The translations under genes were made by a program, and so were the position numbers. From Bosea sp. (in: a-proteobacteria) (GTDB lineage: Bacteria; Pseudomonadota; Alphaproteobacteria; Rhizobiales; Beijerinckiaceae): 64,000 bases of DNA. Below the pieces are notes generated by a model. It saw only the letters and a program-made list of their open reading frames with translations, had not been told where the DNA came from and made no database searches. How positions within the stretch are numbered: position 1 is the stretch's first letter; each line of letters starts with the position of its first letter. Location of the stretch: positions 2,842,698 to 2,906,697 of the forward strand of contig JAAVVV010000001.1 of NCBI GenBank assembly GCA_023910605.1, read 5' to 3'. Positions 19,329-28,360 of this stretch are shown here, piece after piece.

Positions 19329-19426
19329 TACAGCCTCCTCATGTGGTTATTGCTTGCAGCCGCGACGCAGACCCCGCTATCGAAGCTAAAATTCGTGCAC
19401 GCGCAAGAGGGCGAAAGGAACTTACC

Positions 19427-20824
19427 ATGTCCGGGAGCCAGAGCCACGCGCATCACGCCGCGCGCCTGTTCGATGCGCTGATGGTGGATGACCGCGCTGC
19501 CGCGCTGCTCTCGGATGTTTCCTATGTGCGCTGCATGATGCGCTTCGAGGCAGCGCTGGCCCGGGCCGAGGCCTCGGTCGGGCTCATCCCTTCCGAGGCC
19601 GCCGAGGCGATCACGCGCGCCGTGGACACGGTCCATGCCGATGAGATCGACGCCATGGCGGCTGCCATAGCCGAAGGCACGGCGAGGGCCGGCACACCTG
19701 TCATCCCCTTCGTGAAACTGCTGACCGCGCGGACAGACGCAGCGGGCCAACCCTATGTGCATTGGGGCGCGACGACGCAGGATGTGATGGACACCGCACT
19801 GACGCTTCAGTTGCGGGGCATCGTTACGCTTGTCGACGATGGCCTGGCCGCACTGGGGGCGGCGCTGGCCGGGCAGGCGCGCAGTCATCGCAGCACGCCG
19901 ATGGTGGCCCGCACCGTGCTCCAGCACGCCCTGCCGACCACTTTCGGGCTGAAGGCCGCCGGCTGGCTCGACATGGTCACGCGGCATCGCCAGCGCCTTG
20001 GCGAAATCGGCCCGCGCATACTCGCCCTCCAGTTCGGCGGCGCCGCCGGCACGCTCGCCTCGCTGGGCGGCAAGGGCGCGGAGGTCGGGTCCTTGCTCGC
20101 CGGAGAGCTTGGCCTGTCCTGGCCGGCGACGCCCTGGCATGGCGCCCGCGACCGCATCGGCGAAACTGCGGCCTATTGCGGCCTGCTGTGCGGCAGCCTC
20201 GGCAAGATCGGGCGCGACGTGGCGCTGATGATGCAGACCGACGTGGCCGAGGCTGTGGAGCCCGCTGCGCCGGGGCGTGGCAGCTCCTCCACCATGCCGC
20301 ACAAGCGCAACCCCGTTCTCAGCGCCGTCATGATCGGGGCCGCCACATCCGCGCCCGGGCTGGTAGCCACGATCCTCGCCGCGCAGATGCAAGAGCATGA
20401 GCGGGCGGCTGGCCCCGCCCATGCCGAATGGCGGACGCTGCCTGAACTCCTGCGGATCACCACCGGCTCGCTCGCGGCCGCCGTGACGCTGATCGAGGGA
20501 CTCCAGATAAACGCCAGGCGGATGCGCGCCAATCTCGATGTGACGCAAGGGCTGGTCATGGCGGAGGCGGTCATGATGGCGCTGGCCGACGCTATGGGCC
20601 GGCTCGAAGCGCATCATCTCGTCGATGGCGCCTGCCGCCGCGCCATCGCGGAAGGGCGGCATCTGCGCGAGGTTCTGTCGGAGGAGCAGGCGGTGACGGC
20701 GCAGCTCGATCCTCAGGCGCTGGCGGGGCTTTTCGAACCCCGCGCCTATCTGGGTTCCGCCGATGCCTTCATGGATGCCGCACTTTCGGCTCATGCCGCC
20801 TTGCCGAATGAGGCCCTGCCATGA
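19427..20824 (+). CDS. Fumarase/aspartase-superfamily lyase (3-carboxy-cis,cis-muconate cycloisomerase-like)
   Basis: 465 residues from MSGSQSHAHHAARLFDALMV, with aaagga upstream; longer readings are not conserved. The superfamily signature SSSTMPHKRNP is at 286-296, and THWGATTQDVMDT-type residues (HWGATTQDVMDTAL) mark the second conserved block. It most resembles PcaB-like lactonising enzymes and argininosuccinate/adenylosuccinate lyases. No other protocatechuate genes are present. Its stop overlaps the start of the aconitase-X large subunit by ATGA, so it is translationally coupled to that enzyme and probably acts in the same pathway, eliminating or adding across a C-C bond of an acidic intermediate. 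The real substrate is unknown. Confidence 0.82.
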   Translation: MSGSQSHAHHAARLFDALMVDDRAAALLSDVSYVRCMMRFEAALARAEASVGLIPSEAAEAITRAVDTVHADEIDAMAAAIAEGTARAGTPVIPFVKLLTARTDAAGQPYVHWGATTQDVMDTALTLQLRGIVTLVDDGLAALGAALAGQARSHRSTPMVARTVLQHALPTTFGLKAAGWLDMVTRHRQRLGEIGPRILALQFGGAAGTLASLGGKGAEVGSLLAGELGLSWPATPWHGARDRIGETAAYCGLLCGSLGKIGRDVALMMQTDVAEAVEPAAPGRGSSSTMPHKRNPVLSAVMIGAATSAPGLVATILAAQMQEHERAAGPAHAEWRTLPELLRITTGSLAAAVTLIEGLQINARRMRANLDVTQGLVMAEAVMMALADAMGRLEAHHLVDGACRRAIAEGRHLREVLSEEQAVTAQLDPQALAGLFEPRAYLGSADAFMDAALSAHAALPNEALP

Positions 20825-22074
20825 GCGTGTTGAGCGAAGAGGAACGGGCCATCGCGGCCGGCGATGACGGCACGGCCATGGCGATGCGCATCGTAGCGGA
20901 AAGCGCGCGGCTCCTTGGCGCGCCGCGGCTCATCCCCGTCGCCTCGGCCCATATCGATGGCGCGCTCTACCATGGCGACGCCGGCACCCTTTTCGCGGAG
21001 GAACTGGTGAGGCGCGGAGCCAGTGTTGCTGTGCGCGCCACGCTGAACGTCGGCGCGCTCGATCTCACCGGCTGCTCGAAGAGCCGCCTGGCAGGGGCGA
21101 CACGTGACATGGCCAGGCGCCTGATGCTGGCCTACGAGGCCATGGGCTGCGAGCGCACCTGGACTTGCGCGCCCTATCAGGCCGGTCACCGCCCGGCCCG
21201 CGGCAGCGATGTCGCATGGGGCGAGAGCAACGCCGTCGCTTTCTGCAATTCCGTGCTCGGCGCCCGCACCAACCGCTATGGCGATTATCTCGACATTGCC
21301 TGCGCCATAACCGGCCGCGCGCCAGATTGCGGGCTTCACAGGCCCGAGAACCGCCGCGCCACCGTCCTGCTCGACGCCAGCGCGCTGCCCCCTGCCCTGC
21401 TGGCGAGCGACTGGATCTGGCCCGTGCTGGGGACAGTGTTCGGCCGCAAGGTAGGCACAGCCATCGGCGTGCTCGGCGGTGTCGGCGTGGCGGTCAGCGA
21501 GGACAGGCTGAAGGCCTTCGGCGCTGCGGCGGCCTCCGCCGGCGGGGTCGGCCTGTTCCACATCGCAGGCGTCACGCCCGAGGCGCCAGGCATTGATGCG
21601 GCGCTCGGCGGGGTCGCGCCAGCCGAGACCATGGTCCTCACGCGCGAGATGGTGCGGGACGCGCAGGCCGGGCTGTCCACCGTCCATGGCGCGGGCGCGA
21701 TCGACGCCGTGGCGGTGGGCAGTCCCCACCTCTCGCTCGACGAGCTGGAGGGCCTGGCGAGATTGCTGGGGGGACGGCGGGCGCAGGCGCCTATCTATGC
21801 CTGCACGGGCCGGCATGTCTTGCGAGAGATCGATCGAACAGGTCTGCGCAAATCGCTGGAAAGACTCAATGTCGTGGTCGTGGCGGACACTTGCGTGGTC
21901 GTCACCCCGATCCTGCCTGCCATCGACGGCGTGCTCATGACCAATTCCGGCAAGTTCGCCCATTATGCGCCCGGCAACACCGGCTACGGCGTGGTCTATG
22001 GCTCCATGGCCGATTGCATCGAGAGCGCGGTGGCCGGCCGCGCGCTCCTTGCCGAAAGCGGGGCTTCGCCATGA
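20821..22074 (+). CDS. Aconitase X catalytic (large) subunit
   Basis: 417 residues, beginning MSVLSEEERAIAAGDDGTAM. It matches the AcnX (DUF521) family: VASAHIDGALYHGDAGTLFAEEL near the N-terminus (part: ASAHIDGALYHGDAG), TCAPYQ, WGESNAVAFCNSVLGARTNR (exact landmarks WGESNAVAF and GARTNRYGDYLD), and ADTCVVV/TNSGKFAHYAPG at the C-terminus. AcnX enzymes are Fe-S hydrolyases; characterised members are cis-3-hydroxy-L-proline dehydratases in bacteria and mevalonate-5-phosphate dehydratase in archaea. It is flanked by ATGA overlaps with the lyase upstream and its small subunit downstream. Confidence 0.9.
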   Translation: MSVLSEEERAIAAGDDGTAMAMRIVAESARLLGAPRLIPVASAHIDGALYHGDAGTLFAEELVRRGASVAVRATLNVGALDLTGCSKSRLAGATRDMARRLMLAYEAMGCERTWTCAPYQAGHRPARGSDVAWGESNAVAFCNSVLGARTNRYGDYLDIACAITGRAPDCGLHRPENRRATVLLDASALPPALLASDWIWPVLGTVFGRKVGTAIGVLGGVGVAVSEDRLKAFGAAAASAGGVGLFHIAGVTPEAPGIDAALGGVAPAETMVLTREMVRDAQAGLSTVHGAGAIDAVAVGSPHLSLDELEGLARLLGGRRAQAPIYACTGRHVLREIDRTGLRKSLERLNVVVVADTCVVVTPILPAIDGVLMTNSGKFAHYAPGNTGYGVVYGSMADCIESAVAGRALLAESGASP

Positions 22075-22493
22075 CCGCAAGCCTTGCCATTCAGGCCGAA
22101 GTGCTTCTGCCAGGCCCAGCGGCGTGCGGCCCCGTCCTCGCGCTGTCGGCGCCGATCAGCTTCTGGGGCGGGGTCGATCCTGCCACGGCGGCCATCATCG
22201 ATGCGCGCCACCCCGATCGCGGACGCAACATCGCGGGCACGGTGCTGGCCCTGCCGGGCACCATCGGCTCGTCATCGGCCTCGGCCGTGCTGCTCGAACT
22301 GGTGCGCGCGGGCCGTGCCCCGGCCGCCATCATCCTGCACGAGCCTGACGCCATCCTGCTGCTTGGCATCATCGTGGCGCGCGAGATGGGCTGGCGCACA
22401 CCGATCGCGCTGAGGCTTGCCCGCGAGAGCCAGCACGCCCTGTGCGGCAGCGCCAGCGTCGACGAGGCGGGCGCCATCAGTTGCACGCCCTGA
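22071..22493 (+). CDS. Aconitase X swivel (small) subunit
   Basis: 140 residues starting in an ATGA overlap with the large subunit. The DUF126 swivel domain is recognised by EVLLPGPAACGPVLAL, SFWGGVDPATAAIIDARHPDRG (part: WGGVDPATAAIID) and the active-site LPGTIGSSSASAVLLEL, whose serine-rich loop completes the active site of the two-subunit bacterial enzyme. Its separation from the large subunit is the usual type-II arrangement of bacterial cis-3-hydroxyproline dehydratases. It ends 15 bases from the convergent flavin reductase gene. Confidence 0.9.
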   Translation: MTASLAIQAEVLLPGPAACGPVLALSAPISFWGGVDPATAAIIDARHPDRGRNIAGTVLALPGTIGSSSASAVLLELVRAGRAPAAIILHEPDAILLLGIIVAREMGWRTPIALRLARESQHALCGSASVDEAGAISCTP

Positions 22494-22508
22494 CGAGAAT
22501 CGCTGCCT

Positions 22509-23039
22509 CTAGAAGGTCCCGAACAGCCGGTTGCGGTAGATAAGCCCCGGGCCCTGCTGACGCCCGCCCAGAGCCAGCACCTCGCCGACCACGATGCGGT
22601 GCGTGGCCATGGTGCGCACATCGACGAGGCGGCAGTCGAAGCAATTCAGCGAGTTTCCCAGCACGGGCGAACCCGTGACCAGCCGTGTCCAGGCGCCCAC
22701 CGTGAAGCGCGCCTCGCCCTCCAGCCCCTTGCGCCCCGCGAACACTTCCGCCACCGCCTGGTCCTCGCCGGACAGGGTGTTGATGCAGAACACGCCGTTT
22801 GCCTCGATCTGCGCGAGCGTGTTGCTGTCGGAATGGATGCAGGCCAGCATCATGGGCGGCGCATCGGACAGCGAGGTGACGGCGCTGGCGGTGAGCCCGG
22901 CGCGATGTTCGCCCGAGGCTGTGGTGATGACATGCACAGAGGCCGTGACCTGCGCCATCGCCTGGCGGAAGGCCGCTGAAGGAACCGGCGCGGGCGTAAT
23001 GGCTCCGGGCGCGGGAAAGATCGGTCTTGCGGTCATCAT
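22509..23039 (-). CDS. Flavin reductase-like (FMN-binding split barrel) protein
   Basis: 176 residues. The start is one of two adjacent ATGs (23039 or 23036), giving MMTARPIFPAPG; longer readings are non-homologous. Conserved landmarks are FRQAMAQVTASVHVITT, GLTASAVTSLSDAPPMMLACI (part: LTASAVTSLSDAPP), FCINTL, GSPVLGNSLNCFDCRL and HRIVVGEV, all standard for HpaC/RutF-type NAD(P)H:flavin reductases. Such proteins feed reduced FMN or FAD to a monooxygenase. No obvious two-component monooxygenase is beside it. It is convergent with the AcnX operon and divergent from the DadA-like gene, so a link to hydroxyproline metabolism is only by position. Confidence 0.87.
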   Translation of the reverse strand: MMTARPIFPAPGAITPAPVPSAAFRQAMAQVTASVHVITTASGEHRAGLTASAVTSLSDAPPMMLACIHSDSNTLAQIEANGVFCINTLSGEDQAVAEVFAGRKGLEGEARFTVGAWTRLVTGSPVLGNSLNCFDCRLVDVRTMATHRIVVGEVLALGGRQQGPGLIYRNRLFGTF

Positions 23040-23287
23040 CGCCCGGAGTTGGCAGCGTGGCTGCTGCATCTGTCTAATCCATGTAGGTCGCTGGCGCGGT
23101 GAAAGCCAGCGTCGCAGCAGCAGGACCGCGCCGAATTGCCCCCTCCCGGCGCTGCGCGCAAGGCGGCGTGACCTGCACGCCATTGGCAGAAGCGCCCTGC
23201 CTGTCCTATCTGCCGTGTCTCCTGCCCTGTTCAGCCCCAATCGGAAGACTCCCGCCATGCTCCACGCCAAGCCCGGAAGGTCCTGAC

Positions 23288-24529
23288 ATGCATGTGCTGA
23301 TTGTCGGCGCCGGCATCACCGGGACCGCCTGCGCCCATGCCCTGCTGGACGAGGGCCACAGCGTGACGCTGCTCGACCCCGACGGCAGCGCCCGGCGAAG
23401 CTCCGGCGCACCCTCGGCCGGGAACGCAGGGTGGATCGCCCATGCCGACATCCTGCCGCTGGCCCATCCGAAGATCCTGCGGGAAGCGCCGCGCATGTTG
23501 TTCGATCCGCTTGGGCCGCTGGCCATCAGGCCATCCTATCTGCCCTGGCTGCTGCCATGGTTCGCCCGATTCCTGAGCGCTTCACGTCCCTCCGCCGTCG
23601 AGGCCTCGACACGGGCTCTGGTCGATCTGCAGAGCCGGGCGCTGCCCGGCTGGCTCGCCCGCGCCAAGGCCCTGGGGCTCGAGCGGCACATTCACCGCAA
23701 GGGCGGGCTCTACATGCTCGACACGCCGGCCAGCGTGACGAAGGCGAAGCTCGAAACATTGCAGCAGCGCGATTTCGGCATCGAGGTCGACGTCATCAGC
23801 TTCAACGAGGCGAAACAGCTTGAACCGGCCCTGCGAGAGGTCTTCGCCGGCGCGCTGTTCCACGCGGATTCCGCCCATATTTCCGATCCGCTGTGGCTGA
23901 CCACCGCCCTGCACGATGCGGCGCTGGCGCGCGGCGCGGTCACCCGGCGCGCGAGCGTCCGCGCGCTTTCGGCCGACGGCAAGCCTGCCGCCCTCACCGA
24001 CGGCGGCGTGATGGAGGCCGACGCCATCGTGCTCGCCGCCGGCATCTGGTCGCGCCCCCTCGCCGCAGGCCTCGGCGACAAGATCCCGCTCGACACGGAG
24101 CGCGGCTACAATGTCAGCTTCAAGGGCGTGACGGACCTTGTTTCGCGCCCCATCGCCTTCAAGGACCACGGCTTCATCATCAACGCGCTCGATTCAGGCG
24201 TGCGGATCGGCGGAGCGGTCGAGTTCGGCGGCGTGAAGGCCAAGCCCAACCATGCCCGCACAAAGGCGCTCTACGACAGGTGCGACGGCTTCATCGAGGG
24301 CCTGCCCTCCTTCGGGAGCGGCGAGGTCTGGATGGGCTTTCGGCCCTCGCTTCCTGACTCTGTGCCGGTGATCGGCCCCTCGCGGGCCTCGCCGCGGATC
24401 ATCTACGCCTTCGGCCATGGCCATCTGGGCATGACCCAGAGCCAGGTCACTGCATCAATGGTGGCCGACCTCATCGCCGGCCGGCCGAGCGGCTTCGACA
24501 TCTCGCCCTTCCGCGCGCAGCGTTTCTGA
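23288..24529 (+). CDS. DadA-like FAD-dependent D-amino-acid (possibly D-hydroxyproline) dehydrogenase
   Basis: 413 residues from MHVLIVGAGITGTACA, with ggaagg upstream. The FAD-binding GAGITG is at 7-12, and ERGYNVSF and WMGFRPSLPDSVPVIGPS are the DadA-family landmarks; the C-terminal FGHGHLGMTQS closes the FAD site. The family oxidises D-amino acids to imino acids and passes electrons to the respiratory chain. It lies 87 bases before a 4-hydroxyproline-epimerase-type gene, the usual partner of D-hydroxyproline dehydrogenase, which oxidises cis-4-hydroxy-D-proline. The deaminase and the semialdehyde dehydrogenase that finish that route are not in the window. Confidence 0.85.
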   Translation: MHVLIVGAGITGTACAHALLDEGHSVTLLDPDGSARRSSGAPSAGNAGWIAHADILPLAHPKILREAPRMLFDPLGPLAIRPSYLPWLLPWFARFLSASRPSAVEASTRALVDLQSRALPGWLARAKALGLERHIHRKGGLYMLDTPASVTKAKLETLQQRDFGIEVDVISFNEAKQLEPALREVFAGALFHADSAHISDPLWLTTALHDAALARGAVTRRASVRALSADGKPAALTDGGVMEADAIVLAAGIWSRPLAAGLGDKIPLDTERGYNVSFKGVTDLVSRPIAFKDHGFIINALDSGVRIGGAVEFGGVKAKPNHARTKALYDRCDGFIEGLPSFGSGEVWMGFRPSLPDSVPVIGPSRASPRIIYAFGHGHLGMTQSQVTASMVADLIAGRPSGFDISPFRAQRF

Positions 24530-24616
24530 CAGCATTGCGCCGACAGGGCCTCGCCTTGCGGTTGAATCATTGCGATAACGACCGGAATCGATTTCGCCGC
24601 AATCCGGGCCAACCCC

Positions 24617-25621
24617 ATGACCTCACACACCTTCTTCTGCCTTGACGGCCACACCTGCGGCAACCCCGTGCGCCTTGTGGCGGGCGGCGGGCCGAACCTG
24701 CACGGCGCCAGCATGGTCGAGAAACGCGCCCATTTCCTCGCCGAGTTCGACTGGATCCGCACAGGCCTGATGTTCGAGCCGCGCGGCCACGACATGATGT
24801 CGGGCGCGATCCTCTATCCGCCGACGCGGCCCGATGCGGACATCGCCTTCCTCTTCATCGAGACGTCGGGCTGCCTGCCCATGTGCGGGCATGGCACCAT
24901 CGGCACCGTGACCATGGCCCTCGAGCGCGGGCTGGTGACGCCCCGCACCCCCGGCATTCTGAAGATCGACACGCCCGCGGGCCTCGTCACCGCCACCTAC
25001 GTCCAGGACGGCCCTTACGTGAGTTCCGTGCGCATCACCAATGTCGCGTCCTACCTGCACGCAAGCGGCCTCACCGCGCATGTGGAGGGGCTGGGCGAGA
25101 TCACGGCCGATGTGGCCTATGGCGGCAACTTTTACGCGATCATCGACCCGCAATCCGCCTTCTGCGACATTGCCGACGTCACGCCATCGGATCTGCTGCG
25201 CTGGAGCCCGAAGGTCCGCGAGGCCTTCCGCGCCCGCTACAGCTTCGTCCATCCCGAGAACCCGGCCATCAACGGTCTGAGCCATGTGCAATGGACCGGC
25301 CGGCCGCAGCACCCCGAAGCCCATGCGCGCAACGCCGTGTTCTATGGCGACAAGGCCATCGACCGCAGCCCCTGCGGCACCGGCACCTCCGCGCGCATGG
25401 CGCAATGGGCCGCGCAGGGAAAGCTGAAGGTCGGCGATGATTTCGTGCATGAAAGCATCATCGGCACGCTGTTCCGCGGCCGCGTCGAGGCGGCTGCCAA
25501 GGTCGGCGCCTTCGACGCCATCATCCCCTCCATAGAGGGTTGGGCGCGCCTCACCGGCTACAACACGATTCTCATCGACGATCGCGATCCGCTCGCCCAC
25601 GGCTTCCAGCTGCGGGACTGA
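24617..25621 (+). CDS. Proline racemase family, 4-hydroxyproline 2-epimerase type
   Basis: 334 residues. Two catalytic cysteines are present: Cys90 in MCGHGTIG and Cys253 in DRSPCGTGTSAR. Trans-3-hydroxy-L-proline dehydratases of the same family have threonine at the second position, so this is an epimerase or racemase. The pocket and the DadA-like neighbour favour 4-hydroxyproline 2-epimerase, which converts trans-4-hydroxy-L-proline to cis-4-hydroxy-D-proline. The AcnX pair upstream would handle cis-3-hydroxy-L-proline, so the region may serve several collagen-derived hydroxyprolines. Proline racemase activity cannot be excluded from sequence alone. Confidence 0.87.
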   Translation: MTSHTFFCLDGHTCGNPVRLVAGGGPNLHGASMVEKRAHFLAEFDWIRTGLMFEPRGHDMMSGAILYPPTRPDADIAFLFIETSGCLPMCGHGTIGTVTMALERGLVTPRTPGILKIDTPAGLVTATYVQDGPYVSSVRITNVASYLHASGLTAHVEGLGEITADVAYGGNFYAIIDPQSAFCDIADVTPSDLLRWSPKVREAFRARYSFVHPENPAINGLSHVQWTGRPQHPEAHARNAVFYGDKAIDRSPCGTGTSARMAQWAAQGKLKVGDDFVHESIIGTLFRGRVEAAAKVGAFDAIIPSIEGWARLTGYNTILIDDRDPLAHGFQLRD

Positions 25622-26021
25622 GCGGGGTCAACTTCACTTGCTTGCTCATTTCATGATCAGGACGCGCCTGGCGGAGTGCCGCAATGAAATCCGGCACAAA
25701 CAAGGCCGCCCCTGCATCACTCAATCGATTATCATGATAGCATAAAACTGTTCCACCCCATCAAATTGGTCCACCTTGAATCATCCCGCATGACAACGAG
25801 TGAGCGGGCGCGGCTGCGCTCGCTGGCGCAGGCTTCACGGCAGCGGCCGGCCCATATGCACAGTTTGTGGGCACTTATTCACGCCCCGCCTGCGGAAAGG
25901 CTTGTTCGCGTTCCGCGCCGTTGCTAGCAATGGTCGGCATGGTCGCAGGGCGGCGAACGGCGCGCATTCCGCGCCGAGAAGAACCCGCCAGGGCCAAGCC
26001 ACAGAGGGGTTGCGCGTCTAC
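25622..26021. other. Intergenic region upstream of the liv operon
   Basis: 400 bases without a supportable gene. The stretch 25700-25790 is noticeably less GC-rich and includes the palindrome tatcatgata (25730-25739) next to atcgatt, a plausible operator. It should hold the promoter for livH. An in-frame extension of livH back to 25800 has no conserved content. Confidence 0.45.
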
Positions 26022-26939
26022 ATGGAAATCTTTCTCCAGCAGCTCATCAACGGGCTGACCCTGGGGTCGATCTACGGCCTCATCGCCATTGGCTACACGA
26101 TGGTCTTCGGCATCATCGGGATGGTGAACTTCGCCCATGGCGACGTGTTCATGCTCTCGTGCTTCATCGCGCTCATCATTTTCATGCTGATCTCGGCGGC
26201 CCTGGGCGCCGGCATGGTGGTGGTCGCGCTTCTGCTGGTGCTGGTCATCGGCATGGCGCTGACCTCGCTCTGGAGCTGGACGATCGAGCGCGTGGCCTAT
26301 CGCCCGCTGCGCGGCTCCTTCCGCCTCGCGCCGCTGATCTCGGCGATCGGCATGTCGATCTTCCTGATGAACTTCGTCCAGCTCGTGCAGGGCCCGCGCA
26401 ACAAGTCGATCCCGCCCATCGTCGACGGCGGCTTCGTCTTCTTCGCCCTGAGCGATTACCCCGTGCGCCTCGCCTACAAGCAGATCGTCATCATGGCCGT
26501 GACCGCAGTGCTGCTGCTTGGCTTCTGGTATCTCGTGCAGAAGACCTCGCTCGGCCGCGCCCAGCGCGCCTGCGAGCAGGACCGCAAGATGGCCGCGCTG
26601 CTCGGCATCGACGTTGACCGCACGATCTCGATCACCTTCGTCATCGGCGCGGCGCTCGCGGCCGTGGCGGGCGTGATGTACCTGCTGCAATATGGCGTTA
26701 TCAGCTTCACCGATGGCTTCATCCCGGGCGTCAAGGCCTTCACCGCCGCCGTGCTTGGAGGCATCGGCTCGCTGCCCGGAGCGGTTCTGGGCGGGCTCAT
26801 CATCGGGCTGATCGAAGTGTTCTGGTCAGCCTACTTCTCGATTGACTACAAGGACGTGGCAGCCTTCTCGATCCTCGCGATCACCCTCATCTTCCTGCCC
26901 TCCGGCATCCTTGGCCGGCCTGAAGTGGAGAAGGTGTGA
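26022..26939 (+). CDS. livH: Branched-chain/hydrophobic amino acid ABC transporter permease LivH
   Basis: 305 residues from MEIFLQQLINGLTLGSIYGL, the typical LivH N-terminus. About eight membrane helices; the EAA-like cytoplasmic loop is FRACEQD-type (RAQRACEQDRKMAALLGIDVD). The C-terminal FIPGVKAFTAAVLGGIGSLPGA is the family signature. It forms the membrane channel with LivM. It overlaps livM by TGATG. Because the genes just upstream look like hydroxyproline catabolism, the transporter could bring in proline-type or branched-chain substrates; sequence does not decide. Confidence 0.92.
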   Translation: MEIFLQQLINGLTLGSIYGLIAIGYTMVFGIIGMVNFAHGDVFMLSCFIALIIFMLISAALGAGMVVVALLLVLVIGMALTSLWSWTIERVAYRPLRGSFRLAPLISAIGMSIFLMNFVQLVQGPRNKSIPPIVDGGFVFFALSDYPVRLAYKQIVIMAVTAVLLLGFWYLVQKTSLGRAQRACEQDRKMAALLGIDVDRTISITFVIGAALAAVAGVMYLLQYGVISFTDGFIPGVKAFTAAVLGGIGSLPGAVLGGLIIGLIEVFWSAYFSIDYKDVAAFSILAITLIFLPSGILGRPEVEKV

Positions 26940-28360
26940 TGGCCAAGGCTGGCGGACAACTCGTGGACCAGGGCAAGCCGGTGAAGACGGGCCTGGCCCC
27001 GGCGCTGAAGGAGGCGGCCTTCGCGGGGCTCATCACCTTCGGGCTGTGCATTCCCATCATCGCCTACGGCACCCGGCAGGACCTCAACAACAGGCTCATC
27101 CTCGACGCGCGCTGGGATGCGGTCGCCTGGGCCGTGGCCATCGTGTTCATAGGCCGCCTGCTGGTGACGCTGAACACCCAGCGCCGGGCGGCTGGCGGCG
27201 CGGCGATCATGCGCGTGCCGCAAGCCGTGAAGCCCTTCCTCGCCCGGCTCTCGCCTGTGCTGGCCCCCATCGCCATCGGCTTTCTCTTCGCCTTCCCGGT
27301 GATCTCCATCATGCTTTCGGGTTGGCAGGGCTCGACCAAGTGGATCGACAATTTCGGTGTGCAGATCCTGATCTACGTCATGCTCGGCTGGGGTCTGAAC
27401 ATCGTGGTGGGCCTCGCCGGCCTTCTGGACCTGGGCTATGTCGCTTTCTACGCGGTCGGCGCCTATTCCTATGCGCTCTTCGCCACCAGCGTCATTCCCG
27501 CGACCTACCCTGCGCTCGGCGTCTGGGCCTTCTGGATCTGTCTGCCCGTTGCAGGCATCCTGGCGGCCTTCTGGGGCATATTGCTGGGCTTTCCCGTGCT
27601 GCGCCTGCGGGGCGATTACCTAGCCATCGTCACGCTTGCCTTTGGCGAGATGATCCGCCTCGTGCTGATAAACTGGGTGGATTTCTCGGGCGGCTATGCG
27701 GGCATCTCCGGCATTCCGCGCCCGAGCTTCTTCGGCATTCCGTTCAACGCCAGCGACAAAGGCTTTGCTGCGACCTTCGGGCTTGAGTTCACGCCGCTCT
27801 ACCGCACCATCTTCCTGTATTACGTGATCCTGGTGCTCGCGCTGCTCACCGCCTTCGTCACCATCCGCCTGCGCCGCATGCCGGTTGGCCGCGCCTGGGA
27901 AGCCCTTCGCGAAGATGAGATCGCCTGCCGTTCGCTGGGCATCAACACCACCACCACCAAGCTCACCGCCTTTTCGCTGGGCGCGGGCTTTGGCGGGATC
28001 GCCGGCGCCTTCTTTGCGGCCAAGCAGGGCTTCATCAGTCCCGAGAGCTTCACCTTCATGGAATCGGCGGTGATCCTGGCCATCGTCGTGCTCGGCGGCA
28101 TGGGCTCGCTCTGGGGTGTCGCCATCGCGGCGGCCGTCATGACGGGCGGCCCCGAACTGATGCGCGAGATGGAATTCACCAAGCAGATCTTCGGGCCGGA
28201 GTTCGACCCCACGCAATATCGCATGCTGCTGTTCGGCCTCGCCATGGTCGTCATCATGATCTGGAAGCCGCGCGGGCTGATTTCGACCCGCGAGCCGACT
28301 GCCTTCCTGAAGCAAAGCAAGGCCGTCTCGGGTTCGCACGTCAAGGAGGGGCACGGCTGA
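26939..28360 (+). CDS. livM: Branched-chain/hydrophobic amino acid ABC transporter permease LivM
   Basis: 473 residues, start ATG in a TGATG overlap with livH (a GTG one codon earlier is also possible). The N-terminal ~120 residues, with two extra membrane segments, are an extension seen in many alphaproteobacterial LivM proteins. The core is recognised by YVMLGWGLNIVVGLAGLLDLGY (part: LNIVVGLAGLLDLGYVAFYA), the cytoplasmic EAA loop GRAWEALREDEIACRSLGIN, and FISPESFTFMESAVILAIVVLGG (part: ESFTFMESAVILA). With LivH it forms the translocation pore. The stop overlaps the livG start by one base. Confidence 0.92.
   Translation: MAKAGGQLVDQGKPVKTGLAPALKEAAFAGLITFGLCIPIIAYGTRQDLNNRLILDARWDAVAWAVAIVFIGRLLVTLNTQRRAAGGAAIMRVPQAVKPFLARLSPVLAPIAIGFLFAFPVISIMLSGWQGSTKWIDNFGVQILIYVMLGWGLNIVVGLAGLLDLGYVAFYAVGAYSYALFATSVIPATYPALGVWAFWICLPVAGILAAFWGILLGFPVLRLRGDYLAIVTLAFGEMIRLVLINWVDFSGGYAGISGIPRPSFFGIPFNASDKGFAATFGLEFTPLYRTIFLYYVILVLALLTAFVTIRLRRMPVGRAWEALREDEIACRSLGINTTTTKLTAFSLGAGFGGIAGAFFAAKQGFISPESFTFMESAVILAIVVLGGMGSLWGVAIAAAVMTGGPELMREMEFTKQIFGPEFDPTQYRMLLFGLAMVVIMIWKPRGLISTREPTAFLKQSKAVSGSHVKEGHG

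Noticed and set aside
24617-25621. Trans-3-hydroxy-L-proline dehydratase
   Set aside because: The second catalytic position is Cys253, not threonine, which indicates an epimerase or racemase.
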